From Pipra filicauda (lineage: Eukaryota > Chordata > Aves > Passeriformes > Pipridae): a stretch of 64,000 nucleotides of DNA. The stretch spans positions 744,001-808,000 of the forward strand of contig NW_024104445.1 of assembly GCF_003945595.2 (NCBI RefSeq), read 5' to 3'. Each line of letters opens with the position of its first letter. Position 1 is the first letter of the stretch. Position numbers and translations under genes: made by a program. The notes beneath the pieces are model-generated. The model worked only from the letters and a program-made list of their open reading frames with translations. It was not told where the DNA came from and ran no database searches. Shown here piece after piece: positions 45,701 through 60,700 of this stretch.

Positions 45701-48700
45701 CAGCCAGGTCCGTTTGTGGTGGTTGGGTGGGTGTTGCTGCACTAGGGCTGTGCTGAGGGTCTCCAAGTTCACCACTGGATCATGTCCTGCAGCACCGAAA
45801 ATTTGAGTGCCTGAATAGGTGTGCCTGGGTGACAGCTTTGAGTCACCAGAAAACCCCAGAGAGGCTGCTCATGTCACCACTGGAGTCACACGTGGTGGCG
45901 TTCACCACGCTCTGGTCACAGCCCTGCCCCTCCATCTCCATCCTGGGGGACACACCAAGCTCAGCTGAGCAACCTGAGCTCCCCTGGCTGAGTGGCAGGT
46001 TGGAGAAGAGCCCTCCAGCAGCAATTCCCAGCCCCAGCTCCTGCAGTTTCCATGGCTTGGGGCAGTGGGGACCGTCTGTGGCACTGCTGGCGAGTGGGCA
46101 TCAGCAGGAAGGTCCTGCCAGAGGCATCTGCAGATGGCAGGAACCCAGCCCTGCTCTGCTGGGTCTCCAGATGGGACAGAAAAGAGGAAAAGTAAGAAGC
46201 CACCCCATAGGGCTCAGCATCAGCTGGTGTTTAGATGTTCTGGACATCATGGAGGACCAGCAACAGCTCTAAATGAGGAGAGATTTAGATGGGATATGGG
46301 GAAGGAATTCCTCTCTGGGAGGGTGGGGAGGCCCTGGTACGGGTTGCCCAGAGAAGCTGTGGCTGCCCCTGGATCCGTGGAAGTGTCCAAGGCCAGGCTG
46401 GATGGTGGAAAGTCTCATGGGAGGTGTCCCTGCCCATGGCAGGGGGTGGAACCGGATGAGCTTCAAGGTCCCTTCCAACCCAAACCATTCCATCATTCCA
46501 CAGTACGATTCTATGACAGGAACAGGCCAAGGACATCCCTCCTCCCCTCTCCCCCCCCCAGAGCAGCCCCTCCCTGTGTCTCCAGCCCCTCTTGGCCCCC
46601 AGGCCGCAGCGTTGACACCATCCCAAACACAGCCTGCCTGGGGGAGCCAAGAATCTGTCCCAGGAATTTTTATGATCCCAGGAACATAAACAAGAGCCGA
46701 GAGCTCTCGTGAGGGCTCGAGTGTCTGGCGGCCGCCTCTGCTGCCGTGGCCACCCACCATCCACCACGGTGGCCATCAGGAGGGACCATGACACAGAACC
46801 TGGACCCTCCTGGAGGAACTTTTCCCACTCTTCTCTCTGCTTCCCATCTCCTGGTTCCCAGGAACCTCACTCACTGCCTTCCCCAAGCCCTGCACTCCCC
46901 CCCGACCACACACCCACCTTGGGCTGGGGGAGGTCTGACAGCAGCTTGGCTGACAGCACCTCACTGCTCCTTAGGGCTTTCCAAAGCCCTTGGAAGAGGG
47001 AGGAGAAGCCCAAACTAAGCCCTGCAGGGCTGAGGGACTGCAGGAGGCAGGAGAATCTGAGTCCCAAGGCCACCAGCAGGATGGGGACAGAAAGGAGCTG
47101 CCAGCTCTGGGAGCCTCCATCAGTGTCTCCCCAGGGTGGCACATCCAAGGAGAATGAGCCCCCCCAAACTGGCTCTGAAACCACTGCCCAGGGCACACTG
47201 AGCCAGGTAGAGCAGCTGCTGGTGGACTAAAACCCAGGCTGAGCCCTGCCATGGCTCCAGGGGACCCTCAGCTCAGGGCCAGCAGCACCCTGGGAGCCCC
47301 AGCACAGCCATCCCCTCCTGACACACCCTCCTCGCCCCAGGGAGGCACCAAGGTGGCACCTCCCAACTCCAGCAGGTATTTGGGACAGGTAGGTATGTGC
47401 CAAATTGTGGGGATGGGCAAGGAGGGAGCCCCTGGGCTGCCCACATCCCTGTCATGGGGCTGGGGAATGGCAGCTTTGGGGCTGCCATGGGAGCAGAGGG
47501 TGTCAGGGATGGTTTTCCAGAGGCTCTGGATGGGGACACATGGGTTGTTGGAGAGACCAGAGGCAGAGATATTTATTCCATATTCTCATTGCTCTTGAGT
47601 CTTGCTGGTGTTTCAGATGATCACAGCCCTGCTGTCCCCCTCTGCCCAGTAGGGCCATCAGGTCTCATTGCACTGCATCCCCACAGAGACCACAAAAAAA
47701 GGCCAATAAATAACTAACATTTAAAAATCCCAAGTGCCACATCCCAGCTGGACCTGCCTGAGGACAGGCAGGATGCCACCCTCCATCTCTAGACATCCAC
47801 AACTTTCTGGGCACGTCTGGGGAGCAGAGGGTCCATCTGGAGGAGATGATCACCCAGCTCCTCGCAGAGCCACCCCACAGACTGGTCCCTACAGTGTCTG
47901 GAGCACTGGGACATCCCAGTGGCACTGCTGGGATCCTGGGAGGGGAGGGGCAGCAGACAGGACACTGAGCAAGAGGAATGTCCTATTTATACACGGGTGT
48001 TTTCCAAGCCTTGCACGGTGTCCCTGACCTCCCGACCTTGCTGCTGTTGCTCAGACATTCCTGGGCTGCTCGAAGCAACAACCTGGGGATGGAGGTACCT
48101 CCCGGGGAGTAGGAGCTAAAGGCATCTGCTGAATTCCAAGGAAGCCAAGGGACACGGTGCTGAGGACACTGGGTGCCTGGTTCCTCCACAGGAACCTCCC
48201 CTCCTTTATTTTTCCTAACAAACCCAGCACCCAGAGGAGGTGGGTCAGGGACACAACTGCTGTGAGCACCCAGGGCTTGAGCGTGATCTCACCGAGGTAT
48301 TTTTGAGATTTCTAACAAAAGCACCCCCTTTAAGCCCCAGACAAGAGCAGAAGCCTCTCTCCATGTGCAATCACATCTCCTCCTGCTTTCAAGGAGCACC
48401 CAGGGGACAGTGGCTCCACGGAGGATCCCAAGCCCTGTCTGATGAGCACCCCCTTTCCGTTTGCATCTGCCTTTGGAGGTGAGAGGAAAGGGCAGGATCT
48501 CCCCCCCACGGGTGCCAGAGCCACAAGCTCCATCTCCAAGGGAGACCTTTAGCCCAGGCAGGAGACACGTGGCTGCTGGAGATGAGACTTGGAGCCAGCT
48601 CCGCTTCCCCCACAGGGTCAGGGACATCTGCCAGGTGTTTCCTACTCCTCCCTGGGAATTTGCCCGGGCTGGAGCATCACTCGCACTCAGGAGCAGGAGA

Positions 48701-51700
48701 CAAACAGCCTGGCACATCTGCTGAGGGCCTCACGGGGCACCAGGGGGTCCCTGAGCTCCTGCCAGGCACACAGACATCGACGGGGCTGCATCCCAGAGCC
48801 AGCCTTGTCCTCGCTTGCTGCCTGTGCTCCTTCCGCGGGGTGGGAAAGGAAACCACCCCACGTGCTGCACAACTCCCCAGGGATGGGCTGGACCAGTGAC
48901 ATGGGCTACATTCCACCTGGCAGGGTGGAGCAGGGCCGTGCCTGGGCTTTGGGGGGGACATCAGAGCCCGTCTTACCTTGCGGTGCAGCAGCTGTGCCTG
49001 CGGGCCCCCGTTGCCCTCGATCTCATAGCGGACGCTGTTGAACAGAGCTACCCCGTACTGCTCCTTGTAGCACCTGCAGAACTCCCCCAGCACCTTCCCT
49101 GTCTTCTCTGCAAAGGGAGAGCAGAGACATGTCAGGCAAAGGGCTGGGTTTGGGGGGCTCCTTGCTGCAAACCCGCCTGGGTCACCTCAGGTGCCCTCCC
49201 CACCCACCTCCCATCGCCCTCCTGCTGCCAGGGCACACTCTGGTGCAGGCAGCACAGAGGAACCTGCTGCTTTCTGCCCTCCCCATCCAGCCCAGGCACT
49301 GATTTGGGGTCAGGACGATCTCTTTTTTTGGCCTTTCACATTATTTCATGGATTCCTCTCCCCGGCAGGAAATTCCTGACATTAAGCTGATTCCGGCTTC
49401 CCGTGCCTTGTGCAGCTCCCGGCCCTGCTCCCACCAGCTCGGCCTGCTGAGATTGGGGCAACCCTCCATTCCCCATCCCCAAACGTCCCTCACAGCCCCC
49501 CGACCCTGCTGTGCCCCCAGAAGGGCCATCCCAGGCTGGGATCCAGGCCCTGCAGCTGGTGATACACTGCAAAGACTCAGAGGGGAAAGGACAGCCTGGC
49601 ACCCCCCCCACTCTCCATGGCACCCCCAGGTGAGACAGGCACCCCACCAGGACCCCAAACTTCGGACTGGGATGAGACCAAGGTGCTGGGAGAGCCTGAG
49701 CTGCCAGGTGCTCCCGTGCACCCCACACTGGAGGAGATCCCCTCCATCCCTTCCCCAGCAGCTTCCTACCCCTCAATGCATAGAGCAGGAGATGCTGCAA
49801 ACCCACCCCCCAGCAGCGGGGACAGGGCCTTCCCAGCCCCAGGGGGGCAGTCACAGGAACCCCTTGTTCCTCCTGGGCCATCAGCCACAGCAGAGGAGTG
49901 GGGCTGTCCCCCCAACCTTTACCAGCACTCCTGTCCCACGGGCACCCTGACCCACCCAGCACCCTCCCCACCCCAGCTCCAGACCCCACATGGGGCTCCC
50001 ACACCAAAATCCTGGAACGAGGCATCCCAGAGCTGTGGGAAAACCTCCCCCAGAGCTGCGGGAAAACCTCCCCCAGAGCCGCCTTTGGCACAGGGCGCCT
50101 CGACTTTGAATTTCCCTCTCAACTTTGCCCCAGAGCCTGCGAAAAAGGAAGAATTTGAGTCTCCTCCAAGTATTTCTGACAGCTCAGGCCCTGCCAGAGC
50201 ACTGGCAACGGGAGGAAGGATGCTGGCTCTGCATCCCAGTGCCGGAGCCAGCACGATGCTGGGGGCATGAACCCAGACAAAACAGCCCCCCGAGCCGGCT
50301 CGGCACAGCTTGGCAGCAGCCAAAATCTCCAGCCAGCAGCCGCCCCCGAGCCGTGCTGGCAGCCAAGGCAGCACAAGGAGCAGCTTGCTGCAGGGTGCTG
50401 CAAATCCCTCTGGGATGAGCAGCTCCAGAGGAAAACGCTGCCCGAGGACATCGGCGGGGGGGAGATAAACCCATCCCCGAGGAGACGCCGGCGCTGCCGG
50501 CAATGGGAGCAACTACGGCGCGGCATGGTTGTGCCAGGGCTGAAAATCACTTTAAATGGCTTTCAATTTAACACAGTTCTTCACAGCAAAGGATGAGAGG
50601 GTGGCTCATCCCGCCAGAGGAGTTCCTCAGCCCGGATTTTGGGCCTTTCCCCCCGGGAAGGCGCAGCCGGGCCGCGCTGGCGTCCCTGCAGCACCTCTGC
50701 TGGAATTCCCGGCTCCCGAGCTGTGTGATTTTGGCCGGGGAGCGGGGCAGCCATGCAGGCAGCTGAGATTGAAAAGGACATTTTGAGGTTTCGTTTCCTT
50801 TCAGTTCATGGGAAAAAGCAAGCCCCCGGTCCCCGGGCAGGCGAGACGGGCTTAGTCACTCATTCCTCCCTGATTAACGGCGGGGCCAATTAGGAGGTTC
50901 GGAGTCAACGGAAAAGCAAAAGTCAATTATTTGCAGAGGTTGAAACAAGACTTGCAGTGAAATATTTGAGGTGACTAAACCCCCTCCAGGCTCAGCAAAC
51001 CCCTGCAGGTTGTGGAGAGGGTGATTTGGGCCACTGATGGCCTCTGACCAGTAGCCCTGGTGGCCACCCCAGGGGAAGCAAGAGGGACAGACACCCACGT
51101 GACAAGGTGACACCAGACTTGGCAAGGTGTGGGCTGCTAGTGGTGGTACAGCCAGGCTTTGCTTGAGCAGGGGATGGGGAGCCCACACTGATGATGCCAG
51201 TGGTTGCCCTGACCCCAAAATCCATAGCACCCTGTGTGGGGCTGACGTGTTCCATGTGGGAACCAGCTCAGTCACCCACTGGCTCCTTCCTCCCAGCAGT
51301 ACTGGGGTCTCTGGGGAGCATCCTCTGGCCATACAGTGAGCACTGGGGGCTATAACAGAGAGCATTTCCCCCCAGGATCCACAGCCAAAGCCACCCATGA
51401 GTGCTGTCCCTCCATGAGCAGCTTTGTCTGCACATCCCACCAAGAGCTGGAGGGGTCTGGGGGCAGGTGACAGTCCAGGCAACCGTGTCCTCTGTCCCCT
51501 CACCACCATGGCTATGGAGAGAAGGGGCTTGGTTTGGCTTGGCTGCCTCCCACCCAGCCACCCTCCATCCTGGGTGCAGGCTCAGACACCCACAGCAAAG
51601 TCCTTTGGCAAGAGGGAGCACACACAGGGACCTCCCAGGGACGGGTGTCCCCAGCCACCCACTGCCGGCGCTTTCCCAATCCTGGTGTTTGCTCTGGGAC

Positions 51701-54700
51701 TGCTGTGCTCCACCACACACCCCCTCCCAGTGCCACCACCCCGTCCCTGTCACACCCAGCCGTGCAGAGGCACCGGTCCCCGAGCAGCCGGGGTGGCTGG
51801 GCTGGCACAGGCTGGGCTGGCACAGGCTCCAGCACATCCCTCTGGCTCCTGGCAAAGGCAGGGAGAAAACAGGGCTTTGTGGGGTGCCAACAGAACTGAG
51901 GCCTGGCTCAGCAGGATCCCCTGTGCCAGCACCTCTGGTCACAGAGCTCCTCTGTCCCCAGCCCCTCCTGCCTCCACAGCATCCCCATGACTAAGCTGCA
52001 CGTGGTGGCTGCAGGCGGAGATAAAGGGGCTCCAGAGCTGGGGAGGGCAGAGAGAGGCAAACCCCGAGGTAGGCTGGGTGCAGGGCTGGGCAGGAGGCTG
52101 GCACCAAGGATAGAGTAGAGCCATGCCACACCAGCTCCCTGCCGGATCCCCAGGGACCCCCACACCCTCCTGGCATCACCCAGGGGGCACAGCAGGGCAG
52201 GCAGCCCTGTAGGACACCCCACACAGGGACACGGTAGCAGCACAGGTTTGTCCTTGTCCCAGATGAGTCCCTGAGGCTTGTCTGGGTGAAACCAGCCTGG
52301 ACAGGAGGCTCTGCTCCTGCCACCCCCCCAACCGGTTGTGCCACCACTGCTGTCACCGAGCCCAGGGCAGTGCCATGGCCATGACACAGCCCTGGGGCAG
52401 CTGGAAGCCCAAGGGCATGGGCAGCCCTGGGTGCTGAGAGGTCACGGCCCGGCCAGAGCAGCCCCGGCCCAATGTTGGTCCCTCTGAGCCAGGGCAGGAG
52501 GTGGATCTCGCCCTCAGGATTCCAGAGGCCACGGCAAACTGGTCCAGCAGCCTGGACTGGCTGTGTCCTGCCCTTGGGAGCATCCCCAGCACCATCAGCA
52601 GCCCCACACATAGAACCACAGGATGGTTTGGGTTGGAAGGGACCTTAAAGTTCATCTTCTTCCAACCCCCTGCCATGGGCAGGGACACCTTCCACTAGCC
52701 CAGGTTGCTCCAAGCCCTGTCCAAGCTGGTCTTGGACACCTCCAGGGATGGGGCAGCCACAGTTTCTCTGGGCAACCTGGGCCAGGGCCTCCCCATCCTC
52801 ACAGCCAAGAATTTCTTCCGTATATCTAACCTAAATTTTCCCTCTGTCATTTTGAAGCCACTCCCCCTTGTCCTGTCACTCCAGTTCCTGATGAACAGTC
52901 CCTCTCTGGTTTCCTTGTAGCCCCTTCAGATTCTGTGAGGTCTCCACACAACCTTCTCTTCTCCAACATGCACCCCCCCCATGAACACACATGAACAAAC
53001 ACACACATCCCCCTGCACACCCACACACGTGTGCTCACACCCAGGGCAGGCTGGAGGCCAGCAGCTGACAAATCCCTGTGGGAACACTCATTCCATCCTC
53101 CCTCCAGCCCACATCCCCTTTGGCACCCACAGCCCTTTACATCTGCCCAGGGGGTGAGGTGTCTTTGGAATCCCAGCCCTCCCCAGAACCCCCTGGGATG
53201 ATGTAGAATCATGAAATCATGGAATCACAAGATGGTTTGGGTTGGAAGGGAGCTTAAAGCTCATCTCCTTCCACCCCCCTGCCATGGGCAGGGACACCTT
53301 CCACCAGCAGAGTGAAGTGGGAGAAGGAGCTGGGAGCAGGGTGCCCAAGCCCCTGTGGATGCCACAGGGATGCCTCACCCCAGGCAGGGAATTTTCCTTC
53401 TGGTCCAGAAAAAATTAAGAAAAACAAAGAAGGACAAAACAGTTCATTGAAGCACAACCCCTGGGCTGGGGGGGCCGTGGCATGGTGGGACATCCCTGTG
53501 GCAGGGGACCCGTGGGCAGCGTGTGCTGGCCTGGCCAGGCTTGCCAAGGGGAAGGAGTTAATCACTGATTTGGCCAGTAAATGATTAGTGAGCAGGGGTG
53601 GGTTACTGAGGGCACTGCAGGCTCCCAGAACCTGGGACACTGACAGGGACAACCACCACGGTGGCATTGAGAGGGACATCCACCATGGGGCTGGCACTGA
53701 CAGGGACACCCATGGGCTGGCACACAGTGACACTGCCAGGGGACAGTGGTGGCCCAGGTGGCTCTGCCGTCAAGGCACACCAAGGACAAGGCCACTGCAA
53801 GGGAGGCTGATGCCACCAGTTGTCCCAGGTCATCCCTCTGAGCAGGGCTGCTCCAGCCAGCCCTCCCTGCTGCCTGCTCCAAGCACACTCAGGGGTGTGC
53901 CCATTGTCCCTTGGCCACCCTCCTGTGCCCCAAATCCTGGCATTATGCAGACAGTGTGTCTGGGCATTCTCCAGCAGGCACGCAGCATGGATGGGGTGCA
54001 CAGGATGCCATGGATGGGGTGCCCAGCACACCAGGGATGGGGTGCTGAGCCAGACCTCAAACCAGCAGCACCCCACGAGCCCTCAACAGCACCTGGACAT
54101 GAGGACCCGTGCACACAGGTCCCACCTCACCCCACTGCAGCACAGGCTCATCCCAGCAGGAGTTTGGGAATGGCAGAGTGACAGCAGATGGCTCTGGGCA
54201 GGCAGAGCACCAGCGGCGCAGTGACAGCCGGCACAGGGGACAGTGACAGAGATGCCACTGTGGGCGGGGCACAAGCACCGTGCAGAGCCAAGGGGGGCAC
54301 ACAAAGGGTTAAACCCCAGCCGGCAGTTCAGGGTTTCGGGAATTTGAGTGTGAGCTCATTTCCACCCAGAAACACAAACTCCTTCGTGGTCCTGACTCAG
54401 CCCAGCTGAGCATCCCCCGGGGGGGGGGTTTCCAGCATTGGCTCCAGAGGAGATGCCAAGGCTGGGGGGAGTCAGGCACGAGCTCCACACCCGGGGGACA
54501 CGGGGTAAAAAAGGGGCTGCAGGAGGGCTTGTTCCTGATGGCAGCAAAACCCAGGGGCTGACCCAGCAGTGCTTTGTATTTCCCCCTCTCACGCAGACCA
54601 GGAGAGGCTGGAACAGGGAAAAAACAAACTGGAGAGGGAGAGTAAAAGGTGGGGACAGTTTCCCCTCTGCACCAAAACGCACCTTTCACACAAACCCCCC

Positions 54701-57700
54701 CAAAACCACCCCGGGGGGTTCCTGCTCCAGGCTGCTGTCAGGATTTAGACTGAGCTTGTCTGGGACAAGCCGGGAGTGGAGGCTGCTCTGATGCCTGCAC
54801 CCGGGTACAGCTCAGCACCAGGGATCCAGCGGCACTCCAAAATCCAGCGGGAATATTTTCAGCCAGAAATCAGCTCAGAAGCACGGCCTGGGTGGAAAGG
54901 GAGCACATCCTGCCTCCCCCGGGCTGGAGCGGCCCCTCACCCGCCCTCTGACTCAGCCGCGGTGGGGAAGGGTGGGCAGGACGGGGCTCAGCGGCAGGAA
55001 GGGATGAGGCAGCGGAGCCTCGGAGGAGAAACCAGATGGGGCCAGGCCTGAACCGGTTCATCCTCTCTCGCCCTGCCTTTGCCACACACGGCTCTGCCCC
55101 CGGATGAGTCAGAAGTGCCCTCAGTGCCAGCTCAGGGCTGGGGCACCCGTCGGGGACACGGCTCCCTGCAAGGTGCACCCTTCGCCGGCGCCCTGTGGCA
55201 TTCCCCCATCCCGTGTGTCCCCGGGAGTATCCCAGGGATGCTCCCAGGGGTCTGTGCCCACCGTGGAGCGCCCACCCCACCTCCCAGCACCTCGCCCAGG
55301 AGCGGTGGTTGCACAACCCCGCTCCTCTCCCAGCCGGGACAATCCAACTTGCCGAAACGGACCTGCGAGGGTCTGGGGCCGATCGCGGCATCCACGGGGC
55401 TGAGAAGGGAGCAGCGCATTCAGCAGCAGCTCCGCAGCCTCAGAACAGCCCAAAAACCCTGAAGGTGCTCTCGCCAGACACCTTCACCCACAGCTCCTGC
55501 TCCCCCGTCCCCCTCGAGCCGCACTCAGCCCCCTGCTCCAGCCCCTCCCGCTGCTCCGGGTCACATCCAGCCCGGCAGGAGCGGGATTAGTGGTCGGCTA
55601 CGTGCCGGCGGGTGTTTTCCCGTGGCGTGGATGCCGGTGTCCCGCTGCTTCCTGGGAACAAGGCTGCTGCGGAGCTGCGTGCGAGGAATGTGCATGTGAA
55701 TAACAAACAGCGTTCGGGGCCTTTGAACGCCTCGAGAAGCTGGTCAGGGCTGGACTGAGCCCAGAGCCAGATGCCTGCCCTGAACCTCCCTGCCCAAACA
55801 GCCTCCGAGGGATGGGGGCAGGAGGAGATCCCCTGCTGCCCATCCCACCTGCCTGCTCCAGGCAGGACCCCCTCTCCTGTCCCTTCCTCTTGGAGCAGCC
55901 TTGCCTTTGGGGGTAATGCTCCAAAGCTTTGGGGAACAGGTGACAAGGAAAATCCAGCCCAGCCCAGAGTGCCACCTGCCCGGTGGGCACAGGGATTGGG
56001 TTCCAGAGCACCAGCAGAGGTGACTGCACTCACAGGACTGTCAGGATATGTCCCAGAGGTGACTGCACTCACAGGACTGTCAGGATATGTCCCACGGGCT
56101 GGGGGAATCTGTGGGGAGATGAAACATCCCCGTGGAGCAGCTCGGCTCAAGCTGGACACCACCCCCCAAACCCTCATCCTGGCTGGAGTCACATCACCCC
56201 ACATATCCCTTGTCCCCCGAGGTCCCACCAGGCTGGGGAAGAGCTTCCAAGCGTTGGGTGCTCACCCCGGAGCGGGTTCTCCCCGCAGCAGGGTGGGACC
56301 GGCATCACCCCTCCCCAGATAAGGTCCGGCTCATCCACCGGCACCGGCCGGGCAGCATTGCAATGGCGTAATCCCACCACACCGGGCAGGGTGTGCACCA
56401 GCACCGGCAGCCTCCGGGCACCCCCGGCCCCCGGGAGCTGTGGCAGCGGGGGAGTCCCCACGGCAAAGGGGCCAGAGCAAACTCGGACATCTCCAGGTCT
56501 CTCGCGTGCTGGGGGCAGCCGGGGGTGGGTGATTCTTGCTCCAAGATGTCCCAGCAAATGGTTCTGGCTCGGCAGAGGGCAAAAGCCAGTCCCCTCATGT
56601 CCCCCCGGGCCCAGCCCCAGGGAGAGGAGCTGAACCTGGCACACTCTCCCTCTGCCCAGCTGGACGGTGCCAGCGGGAAACCCAATCCAGCCCCACGGGA
56701 GGGGACCCAAACAAAGACTTTTATGTACAATCCAAAAAAAAAAGGCCATCAAGAGGCATTTGAACAAAACAGCCCTGAGGCTGTCCCGGGCTCTGCTGCA
56801 GCCCTTGACCCTGGAGAGGGTCCTGTGCCTGGTTCCTCTGCCCCACACTCCCCCAATCCCTGCTCCCTCCTCCCCATGGAGGGTGATACTCCAGCTGAGG
56901 GTGGCCAAGGGATCAGTGCCTCCCAGGGCCAAGGATGCTCCAGAGGCACTGCAGAGCCTGGTAAACCATGGGCATTCTGGCATGGTGGGCACCTGTGCTG
57001 TGGGGCTGGCAGCCAGAGCCCGGCAGCACAGAGCCTGTCCTTGCTGCAGGAGGGTGGGCAGCAGCTGGCAAAGAGGCTCCCAGGCAAGGCAGGGATGATC
57101 CCAAGGCAGGGATGTGTCCAAGGCAAGGCTCTGTCCCGGTCTCAGGTGATGCCTTGCATGTGTTGGGATGAGAGGAAGGGACTCAGGATGCTTCCCATGG
57201 CTCAGCCACCACCACTCTGGGTACCTGGTTGCTGGCAGCCTCGCTCTCCTGCCCCACATGGTGGCATCGAGGTCACCCCAGCTTTGGGCACATCCCTTCA
57301 TCCAGGGAAACCCCCCACGGGGCTGAGCAGAGCTGGGAGAGGAAGAGGGGAAGACAGGACAAGCCTCCTGTGCCCCAGGAGCCACCAGCATAGCAGGAGA
57401 GGGGGAAAATCCTGCCTTAGGTCCCCTGCCAGCTCCAGGGCAGAGCATCCCATCCATCCTACTGTGGGGGAATGTCCCATTCCAGGACTCCTGTAGTGAA
57501 GGGTCTGAGTTCCCCAGAGCAGAGCTGGGAGCCAGGCTGCAGGCAGGGACAGATCCCTGCCAGGGAAGGGCAGGAGGGCACAGAGAAGGGCAGGAGGGCA
57601 CAGAGAAAGGCACTGTGCTCTACCAGCCAGAGCTGGGACCTGTGTCAAATGTCGCTGCCCTTTCCCTTTGAAAAAGGGGAAAAGGTGGAGTTTTGCTCCT

Positions 57701-60700
57701 TCCTCCCTCTCCAGTCCAAGAGACTGGGAGGAAGTTCTGCTCTGCCCCTTCCTCCCCTCCTGGCCCCCGGCACTGGGCTCTCCATGGAGCCAGTGCAGCA
57801 CATCCAGGCACTGGACAAGGTTCCAGGGCCAGCCAGGGGCTGGGGAGGGGACGCAGCTCCTGCCTGGGGACCTCACTGCCAGGCACCAGCTGGGTTCCAG
57901 GAGCTGCAGCCCCAGGGTGAGGTGACACCTCCTACAAACTGGGTGGTGGGGTCAGACCTGGGTGCTGCAGGGGCAGAGAGGGTGCTCAGCCTTGTCGTGG
58001 AGAGCTGGTCCTCACCTCTCTTCACATCACAGCAACTGCCTGTGGATCAGCATCCTTGGGTCCCTCCAGTTGTTCTTCCTGCTGGAAAGCTTGGAGACAC
58101 AGGAGCCTGCCCATCCAAGGAGGGTGGGACAGAGCTGGCAAGGGCTGTGCCAAGAGGTACCGAGCCCCTCTGAGCTGAGCCAGCTTCTGCAGTGATTTGA
58201 GGGAAGCAAGGAGGTAAAGGCTTGGGAAATCCCAGCTCCTGGTTGTGCTTCCCTTCCTGTGTCCCTGCAGTGGGTTTAGGGGTGTCTGATACTGCCGTGG
58301 GGTTCTCCTGGTCTGTGGGTGCTTCTCTCTCCCTGGGCTGAGCCAGGAGCCCAAAAAGAGCTCTCAGCTGCAGTGCCAGCTCTGCTCCTCCTGTCCCAGG
58401 CAGAGCAGGGATACCCTCCATGCCTGCCCCAGCTTGCCCGAGGCAAGGCCTCTGGATAAACCCTCGCTGGGGGAGGCAGGGAAAGCCCTCCCAGAGGGAA
58501 GGTAGGCTCTGCCCCCGGGGCTGAGCACGGGCAGGGCAGGGAGGGCTCCTATTGCCTGCACACGTGGGGAGGCCACCAGAACAATGTCCCCTTGCCCCAA
58601 CACGCTGGCTCTGAGAGAGCCCCGTGCCCCGACACGACGGCTGCAGGTAAAGCCTCGGCTTGCCAGAACCAGCCCCTCCCGCTGGCAGGGAGCCCTGACA
58701 TGCCAGGGGAGTTCTTTATTTCACCATGAAAGAAGACACACATTTCGTTAAGAGAAACCACTCCAGGTCTCCGGCGCGATCCCTCGGAGCCTCCCTGCAC
58801 CACCTCCCCGGGGGCAGGGCGAGGTTTCAGCCTCCAGACCCACCCCAGAGCCCAGCGCCGGCAGCCTCCGCCTCCCACGCCGGCTGGAGCTGTGGCCAAG
58901 GCCGGGAAATGAGTGGCACGCTCAGGGAAGCCACAGCAAACCTCTCCCCGCTGCCAGCAGCCTCCATCCCTGTGGCACACCACAGCTCGGCACCTCCTGG
59001 CATTTGCCGGGCACCTCTGGATCTGATCCCGCGGCCCATCCCAGCAGCACCCAGGCAGCAGGAGGGTGCTCCTGGGTGGGATCAGGGATGTGCAGCCACC
59101 GATGCCTGACAAGGCTCGCTGGAGCGGAAATGCCGCAGGTCCGGCCCCGGGGACGAGGCTCAGTGTCACCTCTGCCACCACCGCGTGGGCTGCTGGCTGT
59201 GGAAGTCCCACCCCAAAAATTAACAGCTGCTTTACTCTGTAATTAACGGGCTGGCGACTCCCCGGAGATGCCAGAACAAGGTGTGAGCTCCCAGGGACCC
59301 TCCCTGTGCTGCCACCCACCCCCACATCCCTCTGGCCACGGAGACATCCGGCAGCTCCTGCTGCATCCCTGGGCTCTCACACCCACCAGGTGCCCAGGAC
59401 GGAGCCACCCGGGTCCTGCCAGTCCTGCTTCACCTCATCCCCCTGGAGAAGGGGTCCGTGGGGCTGGGATGCCCTAGGGATGGAATTATTCCAGCTTCAT
59501 CCAGTTTCATGCCGAGAGTACTGGGAGGAGGGAGCACTGTCTCTTCCCTGGACAGGAGGGGACACTGTGCAAGAATCCAGGTCACCCCGTGACATCTCAG
59601 CTTTCCCAGGAATCCTGGCAGGACACCCTGTGCATGCCAGGTGATGTCCCCAGATGCAGAGCCATTCCCTGCTCCAGCCCACACAGCAGGTTGGAAGTGA
59701 CTCCCAGCCCCCATTTGGGAGGAAGAGGAGGAGGAGGAGGAGGAGGGCAGCTGAAGGGTGTTGACAAACAGACTGGACGACTCAGGCTGGGAAGATATCC
59801 AAAGCAGGGAGGGAGAAGGAAACACTGGTCATAGAGAGACCTTGGAGAACGGGAAGCAGGAGCTGCAGGCAGCTCTGCCAGAACCATCCAGGTGGAGATC
59901 ACACCCAGCTGCCCCAACAGCCCCGGCACAGAGCAGCATCCCTGCTGCCTCCACGCCTGCTTGGAGAGATCCAGTCCCAGCAGTGGGAGGAAAGACCCTG
60001 GTCCTGAGCCACCAACACACCAGTGACACACGTGTGGCCCACGGCTCCTGGGAGACATTGGCATCAGCCACCAGCACAGGGGCTGGGACAGGGCATGGCA
60101 CCTTCCCAGCTTGGATCTGATGGGAGGGCTTTTCCCATCTCCCTCCTGCCTTTAATCCAGCTGCAGTGCTCAGAGCTCCATTCCCAGCAGGGAGAAAGGT
60201 CTGGCCCAGGTTCTCCACAGAAATTCCGGGGGCTCCAACCTTGGGAAGCACCACCAACCCCAGAGAGCTCCCTCCAGCAATCAGGGGCCATGGCAGCCCA
60301 GGCAGCACATCCAAAGTCCCCAAAGTTGGGAGGGCAATTGGGAAAAGTTGCTTGGAGAGGGGTTGGATCGCTCCCTGGGCGCCAGCTGGAGCTGCAGCAG
60401 TGGAGAACAGGCTGATCTAGGCAGGAAAACCCGGAGTTTTCCCCGCCACGTTGCTTTGCATGCCTGACAGCAAGTCGTGCCTTGCCTGTTGGGTTATGGC
60501 CCCTCCCAGCTCCAGGGGCTCTTCACCCAGAGAGCTGAGAGGTGCTCCAGGAACCCAGTTTGCTCCAGTCTCTCCCAGGGAGGTGTCCCAGTACAGGTGC
60601 GTGTCCCCCTTGCTCACTCCAAACCTTCAGGGCTGCAGCGTGGCCCAGGACACGTCCCAGCCCAATCTCCAGCATCCTATTCCACAGCAATCTTTCTCCC

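Noticed and set aside
56189..57613. 474-residue minus-strand and overlapping 367-residue plus-strand open frames in NIBAN2 intron 1
   Set aside because: GC-rich chance frames overlapping each other on opposite strands, low-complexity composition, no recognisable motif or conserved start.
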